A DNA stretch of 7,540 bases from an uncultured Clostridia bacterium (GCA_947178015.1 CAMWWW010000104.1:1-7540), one strand, 5' to 3'; shown: positions 1 to 6,468, numbered from the stretch's first letter. A program made the numbers and translations. Notes: a model not told the origin generated them from the letters alone.

Positions 1-32
1 GCTGGCTATGCGGACCTTTCTCGAACATGATT
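1..32. repeat. End of an upstream copy of the left-end repeat element
   Basis: These 32 bases match 282-313 at 26 of 32 positions, with the last 13 bases (ctcgaacatgatt) identical. In addition the first ten bases, gctggctatg, are the exact reverse complement of 154-163, which lies in the left arm of the complete element at about 152-313. Both observations fit position 1 being inside the right arm of a second copy whose body lies outside the window. That the two copies belong to one element is inference; only the end of this copy is visible. Confidence 0.55.
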
Positions 33-51
33 ACACGAATCGCATTTACAA

Positions 52-75
52 TAAGTTATGATATTTCATAATTTA
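52..75. other. AT-rich hairpin in the left intergenic region
   Basis: Bases 52-61 and 66-75 form a 10-bp inverted repeat (core ttatga / tcataa, one G-T wobble) around a tatt loop. It contains no GC clamp and has no clear T-tract, so it is not a convincing terminator. The surrounding bases 33-151 are AT-rich and contain no supported gene. Confidence 0.3.
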
Positions 76-151
76 GAAATATTACAAATTCATTATTCGC
101 TGATGTGTACAAAAACATGTTTGAAAAAAATTCTGGAATACGGATAATAGT

Positions 152-313
152 AACATAGCCAGCCCGCTATTTTCCTCAAGGAACCTATTGAAAAACATCG
201 GAGCTTGATGAGGTTTCTCACGAATCTAGCGCCCGCTACGTTTTTCACTAAGTGAGAGCGGGGTGACGGAGGAAATAGCGGGCGGGTTATGTTGACCTCC
301 CTCGAACATGATT
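152..313. repeat. Inverted-repeat element of about 160 bp
   Basis: The left arm at 152-177 (aacatagccagcccgctatt and onward) is complementary to 269-293 with two mismatches and one single-base indel over about 25 positions. The interior is also self-complementary in pieces: tagcg/cgcta around 224-238, and ctcac/gtgag near 217-256. The right end (282-313) recurs at 1-32. It has no coding capacity worth calling. Length, palindromic arms and recurrence fit a non-autonomous repeat such as a MITE or REP-like sequence, or a repeated structured RNA. I cannot tell which from the window. Confidence 0.6.
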
Positions 314-320
314 TCGTACT

Positions 321-329
321 CCCCCCCCC
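321..329. repeat. C9 homopolymer tract
   Basis: Nine consecutive C residues lie just outside the right end of the inverted-repeat element, about 50 bp upstream of the rpmB -35 box. Such tracts can slip in replication and are also a common place for assembly errors. No gene starts across it. Confidence 0.9.
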
Positions 330-377
330 TTTCATAGAATGTACTATCCAAATATCTCACATTTTTTTATTTTCTAC

Positions 378-406
378 TTGCATTATTCCTAAATATCTGA
401 TAGAAT
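378..406 (+). promoter_or_regulatory. Sigma-A promoter of rpmB
   Basis: The -35 box TTGCAT (378-383) and the -10 box TAGAAT (401-406) are separated by exactly 17 bases. Each box differs from the TTGACA/TATAAT consensus at two and one positions. Transcription should start near 413, giving a leader of about 50 nt before the rpmB start codon. The region just upstream (361-373) is T-rich. This is the only plus-strand promoter in the window that serves a recognised gene. Confidence 0.75.
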
Positions 407-464
407 AAGCAATGTTATGGGTCCTTTTTGGATCGAATAGGTACAGATGTGAGGAGGTGCAGTC

Positions 465-650
465 ATGGCAAAGTGTAATATTTGTGGTAAGGGTGTCCAG
501 TTCGGCCACAATGTGAGTCATTCTAATAGAAAAACGAACACCATGTGGAAGCCTAATATTAAATCTGTGCGTGTCAAGGTGAACGGTGCATCGAAAAAGA
601 TGTATGTTTGTACTTCATGCTTAAGAAGTGGTGCTGTTGAGCGCGCATAA
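465..650 (+). CDS. rpmB: 50S ribosomal protein L28
   Basis: This is a structural protein of the large ribosomal subunit that contacts 23S rRNA. The 61-aa product begins MAKCNICGKG and carries two CxxC pairs, C4/C7 and C49/C52 (CTSC). This marks the zinc-binding form of L28. Other family signs are the basic patch FGHNVSHSNRKTN (13-25) and the W28-x-PN-x-K segment. Length is normal for the Firmicute protein. The start is fixed by AGGAGGT at 452-458, six bases before the ATG. It is monocistronic: a promoter lies just upstream and a strong hairpin terminator follows at 702-748. It is transcribed towards the minus-strand gene cluster. Identification is secure. Confidence 0.97.
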   Translation: MAKCNICGKGVQFGHNVSHSNRKTNTMWKPNIKSVRVKVNGASKKMYVCTSCLRSGAVERA

Positions 651-701
651 GGCTGTCGGGAGGAATATCCTTATTCTTCGGGAAAAATTATTGAAAAACA
701 G

Positions 702-757
702 AACAGACATATCGGGTCCGTGATTCACATCCTTCCGATATGTCTGTTTTATTTTCT
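702..757. terminator. Bidirectional rho-independent terminator between rpmB and the minus-strand cluster
   Basis: Bases 702-715 (aacagacatatcgg) are perfectly complementary to 735-748 (14 bp), with a 19-base loop. On the plus strand the stem runs into ttttattttct, and on the minus strand it is followed after two bases by a TTTTT run and then further T-rich sequence. It lies between convergent genes: rpmB ends 51 bases upstream, and the 45-aa ORF ends 21 bases away on the other side. It is therefore expected to stop both transcripts. The loop is longer than usual for a terminator. Confidence 0.85.
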
Positions 758-769
758 ATTCTGTTATAT

Positions 770-907
770 TTATTTGCAAAAAAGGTTAAATCCGCACACC
801 AGCAGCACCAGCGCCAACAAGGTCCTGAACACTGGACTGCGGAAGCAGAGCGAGAACGCAATCCCCACTGCCACCCAGAACAGGATAAAGCCAATCATCC
901 GACACAT
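770..907 (-). CDS. 45-aa membrane protein of unknown function
   Basis: A short open reading frame that does not match any family I can name. It starts MCRMIGFILFWVAVG and ends CGFNLFCK before a TAA. Two hydrophobic helices are visible, about residues 4-20 and 27-43. They are joined by a short polar turn with R23, S24, P25 and R28, so a small helical hairpin in the membrane is likely. GGAGG lies six bases before the ATG, a strong ribosome binding site that supports a real gene. It is the last gene before the shared terminator and follows the GerW gene by 65 nt, so it may be co-transcribed with the sporulation pair. A role in the spore membrane is only a guess from position. The hairpin at 915-950 overlaps its ribosome binding site. 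Confidence 0.75.
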   Translation of the reverse strand: MCRMIGFILFWVAVGIAFSLCFRSPVFRTLLALVLLVCGFNLFCK

Positions 908-914
908 ATAAAGC

Positions 915-950
915 CTCCGGCACATGATTACTCTATATAGTATGCCGGAG
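915..950 (-). promoter_or_regulatory. Intercistronic hairpin covering the ribosome binding site of the 45-aa gene
   Basis: On the minus strand CTCCGGCA (950-943) pairs perfectly with TGCCGGAG (922-915). An inner TACT/AGTA pairing brings the arms closer and leaves a small bulge. The 3' arm contains most of the GGAGG Shine-Dalgarno sequence that precedes the ATG at 907. In the folded RNA that site would be hidden. No T-tract follows, so it is not an ordinary terminator. Effects on translation or on mRNA processing are inferred from geometry alone. Confidence 0.55.
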
Positions 951-972
951 ACTTATCTCTGATAACAATATT

Positions 973-1356
973 TTAGTCCTTCTTCTCCTCTTCCACGTTT
1001 TCCTCTGAAGCGGCTGTTTCTTTTCCTGCTGTAAATCGGTTGACAAAGTCAGGCACCATATCTAATACCTTTGTCAAGCCATCTTGATTTTTTACGTTGA
1101 CTAACTTTGTGGTTCCATTCTGAATTACCAGAACTGCGCTTGGACTGATTTTTCCTCCCATTCCGCCTGCACCGTTGTTTTTTTTGTCCTCGGAGAAAGC
1201 TCCTGCGCCCACGCCAAAGCTTACGTCCACAAGCGGCAGGATAATGGTATCGCCCACATGTATGGCGTCGCCCACCACCGTCTTGGTTGTTATAAAGCCG
1301 TCCATTCCTTTAAACAATGACTCCACTGTTGTGTTGAACATATTATTTTCTGACAT
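973..1356 (-). CDS. ytfJ: GerW/YtfJ family sporulation protein
   Basis: In Bacillus subtilis the family member YtfJ (GerW) is made in the forespore and is needed for normal spore germination, linked to cortex-lytic enzyme function. The 127-aa product shows the family pattern: an N-terminal helix (about 6-18), VVGDAIHVGDTIILPLVDVSFGVGAG-type strands with paired glycines (27-52), GGMGGKISPSAVLVI (64-78), then a short helix ending near 110. The last 15 residues are a low-complexity Glu/Lys tail. No signal peptide or membrane segment is present. The start is set by AGGAGG, seven bases before the ATG at 1356. The gene begins 16 nt after the DUF2953 gene, the same pairing as ytfI-ytfJ in Bacillus. 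Family identification is firm; the exact role in this organism is inferred. Confidence 0.93.
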   Translation of the reverse strand: MSENNMFNTTVESLFKGMDGFITTKTVVGDAIHVGDTIILPLVDVSFGVGAGAFSEDKKNNGAGGMGGKISPSAVLVIQNGTTKLVNVKNQDGLTKVLDMVPDFVNRFTAGKETAASEENVEEEKKD

Positions 1357-1372
1357 CGTTCTTCCTCCTATT

Positions 1373-2362
1373 TCATGAATTCTTTTTCATCCATTTTTTT
1401 ACCATGCTGCGTATCTGCTTATTTTTCCATAGTCTTATTATAATCAGAACCATGGGAAAGATTCGTATTCTGCCTTTTACATATGCTTCTCCTGAAAATA
1501 TCTTTTGTTCAAAATTCGGATATAGCTGAATACGATTCCTGTAATATGGATACAGCACAGATGCAGCCGCCAGTGCCTGCCCTGTCAGCGCCGGATCGTC
1601 AAAGCCAAACCGGCATATAACAGAGAGCTTTTTGGGTTTTATATGCTTCCACAAATAGCGAAGCTGTCTTCCTATCAGGCGAAGGGCCTCTTTGTTCTTC
1701 TCATCTGTCAAAATAGCGTGAACCTGTGTTATCTTTTCCTTGATATTCACAATTTTATCATGAATCGTTTTCTTCGCTGCTTTTATCTTTTCTCTTAACT
1801 GACGCAGCTTTTCTGTCAAAGAAAACCTTCTGCGCTTTTCTTTTTGTTCTGCTTCTGGCTCTTGCTCTTGATGGGATTTTTGCGTATGTTCCCTTTGTTG
1901 TATTTCTTCTGTGTGTTGTTCTTTTTCTATGAGCTTTTCGTTTTGTGAATTTTGCTCTTTTTCTGTTTTATGTTCTTTTTCTGTAATATATGCTTGTTCT
2001 TTTTTTGTACTCTGGTTTGTTTCTGCATTTTCTTCTTTTTCTGTATTTTGTGTTTTCTCTGGTATGTTTTCTGGTCTTGTACTGGCAGCGGATTTTTTTC
2101 TTCCCAGAGGGATGCCAAATATCCTTATCTTCTGCGAAGTTTCTCTGCCATCGTAGGCAATGTCAACGATAACAATTGAGAACAGCCACGAGATCCTTGC
2201 CTTTACATCCAGATCCTTTGTGTCCTTCTGTCCATAGCTGCCATTTACACGGTAACGAATGGAAACAAAAAGAATAAGAAGGGAGAGCAGCAAAATCATA
2301 CCAAGTATGCTTCCCAACAGAATTCCTGTTATTTTTAATATCATACCTAATATATGTAGCAT
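1373..2362 (-). CDS. DUF2953 domain protein (YtfI-like)
   Basis: A 329-aa membrane-anchored protein of unknown biochemical function. It is the probable counterpart of B. subtilis YtfI, which also sits directly upstream of YtfJ/GerW. Visible parts are a hydrophobic N-terminal segment (about 5-35), a first soluble strand-rich section (36-90, including VKARISWLFSIVIVDI and IRIFGIPLG), a strongly charged linker (about 98-178), a basic helical stretch (180-240), and a conserved C-terminal part with FGFDDPALTGQALAAASVLYPYY (253-275) and a second hydrophobic patch near 302-311. The FGxDDPxxTG stretch is the best family marker. The chosen start (ATG at 2362) has GGGGAGAGG just upstream; a longer reading frame from 2416 would overlap the preceding gene and lacks that signal. 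The linker is unusually long and repetitive. The DUF2953 assignment is fairly sure. Confidence 0.85.
   Translation of the reverse strand: MLHILGMILKITGILLGSILGMILLLSLLILFVSIRYRVNGSYGQKDTKDLDVKARISWLFSIVIVDIAYDGRETSQKIRIFGIPLGRKKSAASTRPENIPEKTQNTEKEENAETNQSTKKEQAYITEKEHKTEKEQNSQNEKLIEKEQHTEEIQQREHTQKSHQEQEPEAEQKEKRRRFSLTEKLRQLREKIKAAKKTIHDKIVNIKEKITQVHAILTDEKNKEALRLIGRQLRYLWKHIKPKKLSVICRFGFDDPALTGQALAAASVLYPYYRNRIQLYPNFEQKIFSGEAYVKGRIRIFPMVLIIIRLWKNKQIRSMVKKWMKKNS
1829..2071 (-). repeat. Low-complexity EKEQ-rich linker inside the DUF2953 gene
   Basis: This stretch encodes about 80 residues made almost only of E, K, Q, T, N, S and H. It contains repeated TEKE and EKEQ units, for example TEKEEN, TEKEHKTEKEQN and IEKEQHTEE. 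At DNA level imperfect copies of the plus-strand 12-mer ttctttttctgt recur between about 1919 and 2045. The pattern suggests growth by slippage or unequal exchange of a short coding repeat. It separates the N-terminal membrane part from the conserved C-terminal part. It should be disordered or form a highly charged helix. Confidence 0.8.
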
Positions 2363-2387
2363 GTCCTCTCCCCTTATTGTTGTCAGG

Positions 2388-2714
2388 CTATTGTTTCCTG
2401 CTGCCGTGCTCCTCAAAGTAATCCCTTACGTCAAAGCCTCCCGTCTCCCGGTATACCTGCGCGATCATATGGCAGGCCAGCTCCACCGCCTCCTCATGGT
2501 TTCCCGCAATGCCCACTATCAGAATACTGCTTTTGTAAAAATATCGCCACAGCATCGTATTTGCCGGATAGATATCCAGAAGATTTTTTTCATTTGTAGC
2601 AAGCGTAATCAGATATGCATCTCTCTGAGGGCGTCTGTGCTTGACCTTGCCGACAATGCGGTATCTGTCCTTTCTCGCCGTCTCTCCTATATACAATTTC
2701 CGATACCACCTCAT
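2388..2714 (-). CDS. 108-aa conserved-looking protein of unknown function
   Basis: I recognise no named domain. The product starts MRWYRKLYIGETARKDRYRI and ends YFEEHGSRKQ. It reads as a compact alpha/beta protein: basic N-terminal strands (2-35), YLITLATNEKNLLDI (34-48), a hydrophobic strand KSSILIVGIAG (61-71), then a helix (73-90) and a short C-terminal segment. There is no signal peptide. The start at 2714 lies 8 nt after the stop codon of the preceding gene, with only a weak AGG before it, so translation may be coupled to that gene. A longer frame starting at 2819 would overlap the previous gene by 97 nt and is less likely. The DUF2953 gene follows after 25 nt. From memory, similar short proteins occur in Lachnospiraceae, but I cannot confirm it here. 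Confidence 0.8.
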   Translation of the reverse strand: MRWYRKLYIGETARKDRYRIVGKVKHRRPQRDAYLITLATNEKNLLDIYPANTMLWRYFYKSSILIVGIAGNHEEAVELACHMIAQVYRETGGFDVRDYFEEHGSRKQ

Positions 2715-2722
2715 AGTTGTGC

Positions 2723-4138
2723 CTACTGTTCCATCAACTCTGAAAGCAGATCTACGCAGGCAAGCTTCTCTTTCTGATCGGAACAATTCATCAATGCTTG
2801 CTGGATATACATCTGACATTCATCCATATTTCTTAAAAATGCTGGGAGCGCCTGAAGCACCGCCGCCATCCTTGCGCGATTTACAAGCTTTGAATTTTTC
2901 TTAAAGGATGTCTCCATATCCTCCATAAAACTCCGAAACATCTGCTCCAGATGTTCTTCCTCCACAGGCTCGGTCTGCCTCTCTTTGTGCAGCTCGATAT
3001 AGCGGCTGCTCGACGCCAGCTTTGCAATCTGTCTAAGAGACAGATACAATTTATCAACCATAATGCTCTTCATGGTATCTGTCAGATCCTCCATGGAATC
3101 CAAAAGATAATCGTTCTCCGAGAACATCTCATAGAGCTGCTCCTGCTTTCCTTCCAACTTTTCAAAGGATTCCGAAAGCTTTTCTGCCTCCTCATCCGCA
3201 AAAGGATTTTCTTTACCTGCTTTTAGCTGATCCTGAACATACTGAAGGATTGTCTTACAATTCTCCAACTCTTTTGTCTCGGTCAGTGCATATGGCATGG
3301 AGAGAAGCAAGATATAGATATCATTGACAACTTCCTGAAGCATCTGATACATATTGTTTATAAGATGAATATATTCCGTCGCAGAAATAAGCTCTTCCCT
3401 GCACTTCTTATATTCCTCCTCTGCTATCTCTTTATAATCTGTCTTTTTCAATCTACGATAAGCGTTGAAAATTTTCTCCCATCCATCCGGCACCTGCTTC
3501 GGCTCATCAAGCGCTGCACAAGTGCGGAGCATATACAGCAGATCATCCAGATCGCCCTTCTCACTTCCCAGATACATAGAAAAGCTCTCTCTCACAATCT
3601 CAAAAAACCGCTGCTTGGTCATGCGCATGGGAAGCTGCCCAATCACCTGACTGACCTTTGTGCGCATAACCATCCGATCTTTATCCTTTAAGATATACTG
3701 CATAATTCTCTGCGTAAAACTCCCATCGCGATAACGGAACGGAAATACTGCATCATTAAATCGATATTCCACGCGATTGAGCACATATTCATAGATCTGA
3801 AGACAGTCCACATAACTTGTCAGCAGTGTCACACCCTCAATAATCTCTGTCCGAATTTTATCGATCTCCTTCACCTGCTCCACAAGCTTGTCAGCAGGCA
3901 GATTGGTAAGAAGCCCATCTTGTACTATTCCATGGACTCTGGCTGCCAGTTTTCTAAGAGAATCCGGCAGTTCCGACTCTTCCACAAACATCTCCCCACA
4001 AGTATAATAATTAAGCGCCAGATGAATGTATGCAAACCGGTGATATAAGGTATGCATGGTATTCATATATTTTGGAAGATTCAGCTCCAAATTTTTTCTC
4101 TTTTCTATATCTTTAGCAATTCGTCCTAGCTCTGACAT
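2723..4138 (-). CDS. 471-aa all-helical protein of unknown function
   Basis: I do not recognise the family. The sequence appears helical throughout, rich in E, K, L, M and Q, with no signal peptide, no clear membrane span and no nucleotide-binding motif. Helical runs include 83-101, 245-283 and 318-372; the last is strongly charged and may form a coiled coil (EEAEKLSESFEKLEGKQEQL). A VFPFRYRDGSF loop (131-141) and a QLPMRMTKQRFFEIV stretch (168-182) are possible conserved landmarks. The start at 4138 is supported by AGGAGG at 4149-4144, which overlaps the TAG stop of pyruvate kinase (4150-4148), so translation is probably coupled. The 108-aa gene begins 8 nt after its stop, and the two probably act together. 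Cytoplasmic scaffold or regulator is a guess only. Confidence 0.85.
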   Translation of the reverse strand: MSELGRIAKDIEKRKNLELNLPKYMNTMHTLYHRFAYIHLALNYYTCGEMFVEESELPDSLRKLAARVHGIVQDGLLTNLPADKLVEQVKEIDKIRTEIIEGVTLLTSYVDCLQIYEYVLNRVEYRFNDAVFPFRYRDGSFTQRIMQYILKDKDRMVMRTKVSQVIGQLPMRMTKQRFFEIVRESFSMYLGSEKGDLDDLLYMLRTCAALDEPKQVPDGWEKIFNAYRRLKKTDYKEIAEEEYKKCREELISATEYIHLINNMYQMLQEVVNDIYILLLSMPYALTETKELENCKTILQYVQDQLKAGKENPFADEEAEKLSESFEKLEGKQEQLYEMFSENDYLLDSMEDLTDTMKSIMVDKLYLSLRQIAKLASSSRYIELHKERQTEPVEEEHLEQMFRSFMEDMETSFKKNSKLVNRARMAAVLQALPAFLRNMDECQMYIQQALMNCSDQKEKLACVDLLSELMEQ

Positions 4139-4147
4139 CTCGTCCTC

Positions 4148-5572
4148 CTATATGGTCTCTATCTTCATAATATTTGTAACACCGCCGCTGTGCCCGCTGT
4201 TGGCAGCCACTCCCGCGGTGACAATCACCATATCGCGCTCCTTTACATAACCATGTTCCTTCACAAGTTTCAGCGCGCTCATAATAATGGCATCTGTGGA
4301 TTTCTCCTCCTCCGACTTAATCGGAATCACACCCCAGTAAATCTGCATACGGCGCAAAATTCGCTCATCCGGCGACAAGCCGATCAAAAGCTGCTGCGGC
4401 TTAAACTTTGACACCTGTCTCGCCGTAAAACCAGAATAACTTGGCGTGATAATCGCTTTTGCGTTCATGCGGTATGCGGTTGCCACCGAGGCATAGCTGA
4501 CCGCCGTAGATATACTACTTTTGCTGAACGCTCTCTTCTTCTCCAAAATCTCACTATAATTGAGATGAGATTCTGTGGTTCTGGCAATCTCCGCCATCAT
4601 CTTAAGAGCCTCCACCGGATATTTCCCCATGGCAGTCTCCCCTGACAACATTATCGCATCTGTGCCATCGTAGATTGCATTTGCCACGTCCGCGACCTCC
4701 GCCCTTGTAGGTCTTGGATTGCGGATCATAGAATCCAGCATCTGCGTTGCTGTGATCACCGGCTTATAACTATCGTTGCACTTTTGTATCATCTGCTTCT
4801 GAATATAGGGAACCTCCTCCGGCGGAATCTCCACGCCAAGATCCCCGCGCGCCACCATAATCCCGTCGGAAGCCATAATAATCTCGTCAAGATGAGCCAC
4901 CCCTTCTGCATTTTCAATCTTGGCAATCACAGAAATATCCGCATGATATTCCCGCAAAAGCTCCTTGATCTCATTAATGCACGCTGCATTTCTCACAAAA
5001 GATGCCGCGATAAAATCAAAGCCCTGCTCTATGCCAAATAAAATATCCTCTTTATCCTTTTCGGTAATACCCGGAAGCTTAATACTGACATTTGGCACAT
5101 TCACGCCCTTTCTCATGCCCAGCTCGCCGCCGTTAATAATCCTGCACACAATATCCGTCTCAGCAAGCGCCGTCACCTCAAGCTCAATTAAACCATCATC
5201 TATCAGAATCTTATTCCCAATCTCCAGATCCGCAGGCAGCCCCTCATAGCTGATATGACCGATGGTCTCATCGCCCACAATCTCCTTTGTCGTCAGGGTG
5301 TAAGTCTCTCCCTCTTTTAATACTACTTTCTTTCCATCCTTCAAAAGCCCTGTCCGAATCTCCGGCCCCTTTGTATCAAGAAGCATGGCAATCGGCAGCC
5401 CCAGCTCCTCTCTCACACTTTTAAGCAACCGAATCCGCTCAAGCTGTTCATCATAATCGCCGTGGGAGAAATTAAAACGGGCAATGTCCATCCCATTTTC
5501 GGCAAGCTGCTTCATCATCTCACGGTCATCTGTGTTTGGTCCCATCGTACAGATAATTTTTGTTTTTTTCAT
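4148..5572 (-). CDS. pyk: Pyruvate kinase
   Basis: Catalyses the last step of glycolysis, transfer of phosphate from phosphoenolpyruvate to ADP giving pyruvate and ATP, in the cytoplasm as a tetramer. The 474-aa product has the full catalytic core: ARFNFSHG with substrate-binding R32 and K+ ligands N34 and S36, LLDTKGPEIRTG (64-75), AKIENAEG with catalytic K218 and metal-binding E220, ARGDLG with metal-binding D244, TATQMLDSM with T276 (274-282), and MLSGETAMGKYP (308-319). E71 in the TKGPE motif is the residue linked to potassium dependence. The B domain occupies about 70-168. The C-terminal domain has a phosphate-effector loop (TPSYSGFTAR, 376-385). It stops at 474, without the extra PEP-utiliser-like domain found in Bacillus enzymes. 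ATGGAGGGA precedes the start. It follows the rhomboid-like gene by 20 nt. Confidence 0.98.
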   Translation of the reverse strand: MKKTKIICTMGPNTDDREMMKQLAENGMDIARFNFSHGDYDEQLERIRLLKSVREELGLPIAMLLDTKGPEIRTGLLKDGKKVVLKEGETYTLTTKEIVGDETIGHISYEGLPADLEIGNKILIDDGLIELEVTALAETDIVCRIINGGELGMRKGVNVPNVSIKLPGITEKDKEDILFGIEQGFDFIAASFVRNAACINEIKELLREYHADISVIAKIENAEGVAHLDEIIMASDGIMVARGDLGVEIPPEEVPYIQKQMIQKCNDSYKPVITATQMLDSMIRNPRPTRAEVADVANAIYDGTDAIMLSGETAMGKYPVEALKMMAEIARTTESHLNYSEILEKKRAFSKSSISTAVSYASVATAYRMNAKAIITPSYSGFTARQVSKFKPQQLLIGLSPDERILRRMQIYWGVIPIKSEEEKSTDAIIMSALKLVKEHGYVKERDMVIVTAGVAANSGHSGGVTNIMKIETI

Positions 5573-5592
5573 TCACTGATTCCCTCCATCAT

Positions 5593-6468
5593 TTATTGAA
5601 CATGCTGATGCGTAAATAAATGCTCTCTGCAATACTCATAATTTCCATTACATTTGGAACAAAATCGGAATTCCAGATCCTCTCCGTCAAGCTCCGTTCG
5701 CCCGCAGATAGCACATTTGTGCTTTGTGACACCCTTTGGCATCTTTACCTGCCTCTGATAAGTTCTCCTGCGGTGTATCTCCCTTGGATCAACCCTTCGA
5801 TAATTTCTTGTCATAAGGAAGAACACCAGCGTATTGAGCAGCGACGCCCCAATCACAAACTGTGCTCCCACTCCACTTGTAAAAAAGCTGAACACCAGCA
5901 TTAATGCATAGATAATTCCCAAAACCTTCACCTTGATCGGAACAAAGAAGAACAAAAGCACTTGCATATTAGGAAAGGTCATGGCATAAGCCAGAAAGAT
6001 GGACATATTAATATAATAGGTGCTAAATCCTCCAAAATACATATACCCCGCCAGCATACCATCCATGCCCTTAAGGCTTAACTCTGACGGAACTCCTCCC
6101 GCCGACAAACAGACATAACCAAACAGCAGGAAACTTCCAAGAACCGTGAACAACATGCCGGACAGCAAATATACATTATACCGAAAAGTACCCCATGTAC
6201 GCTCCAGATTGGTTCCCAGAGAATAATAAAAATAAAGCATTAAAAGCGTTAGAAAAGAAAAGGACTCTGGAGGAATTAAAATCCATGTAAACAGACGCCA
6301 GATCTGTCCCCGGAAAATAAGATATGGATTCAGATACAAAAGAAGTATAATATTGGGATTTACCATCTGAAAAAGATATCCAGCGGCATAACACATAATT
6401 AATATTAAGGAAATATTCCTGATCGCATATTTTCCAAATTTTCTTTCTAGTTTATTTAACAGCTTCAT
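5593..6468 (-). CDS. Rhomboid-fold membrane protein lacking the catalytic dyad, with zinc-ribbon tail
   Basis: A 291-aa polytopic membrane protein. It has rhomboid-fold signs: RGQIWRLFTWILIPP (53-67), the WR motif of loop 1, followed by several hydrophobic helices (about 74-84, 97-118, 152-164, 168-180, 182-197, 203-219). Where active rhomboids carry GxSG ahead of the FPN-type turn, this protein has STYYINMS (149-156). The helix that should carry the catalytic histidine reads VGAQFVIGASLLN with no His. It is therefore probably not a protease, more like a derlin- or iRhom-type pseudoenzyme. A cytosolic tail (about 221-291) has CAIC (252-255), CSKC (270-273), C280 and several His residues, a likely zinc ribbon. 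The start at 6468 is chosen because AGAAGGA sits five bases upstream; the frame extends to 6546 without a comparable site. It is the first gene behind the strong promoter at 6683-6711. Confidence 0.85.
   Translation of the reverse strand: MKLLNKLERKFGKYAIRNISLILIMCYAAGYLFQMVNPNIILLLYLNPYLIFRGQIWRLFTWILIPPESFSFLTLLMLYFYYSLGTNLERTWGTFRYNVYLLSGMLFTVLGSFLLFGYVCLSAGGVPSELSLKGMDGMLAGYMYFGGFSTYYINMSIFLAYAMTFPNMQVLLFFFVPIKVKVLGIIYALMLVFSFFTSGVGAQFVIGASLLNTLVFFLMTRNYRRVDPREIHRRRTYQRQVKMPKGVTKHKCAICGRTELDGEDLEFRFCSKCNGNYEYCREHLFTHQHVQ

Noticed and set aside
93..335. 80-codon minus-strand frame across the left repeat element
   Set aside because: No ribosome binding site, basic low-quality composition, and it coincides with the inverted-repeat element.
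1..464. CRISPR array or tRNA in the left repeat region
   Set aside because: Repeats are too long and too far apart with inverted arms for CRISPR, and no cloverleaf or T-loop motif is present.
2363..2416. Longer N-terminus for the DUF2953 protein starting at 2416
   Set aside because: The extension overlaps the end of the 108-aa gene and is polar, while GGGGAGAGG directly precedes the ATG at 2362 and the hydrophobic anchor begins there.
2259..2777. 172-codon plus-strand frame
   Set aside because: It lies antisense to the 108-aa and DUF2953 genes, which have better start signals and protein-like composition.
2715..2819. Longer N-terminus for the 108-aa protein starting at 2819
   Set aside because: It would overlap the 471-aa gene by 97 nt; a start at 2714, 8 nt after that gene's stop, fits the tight spacing of the cluster.
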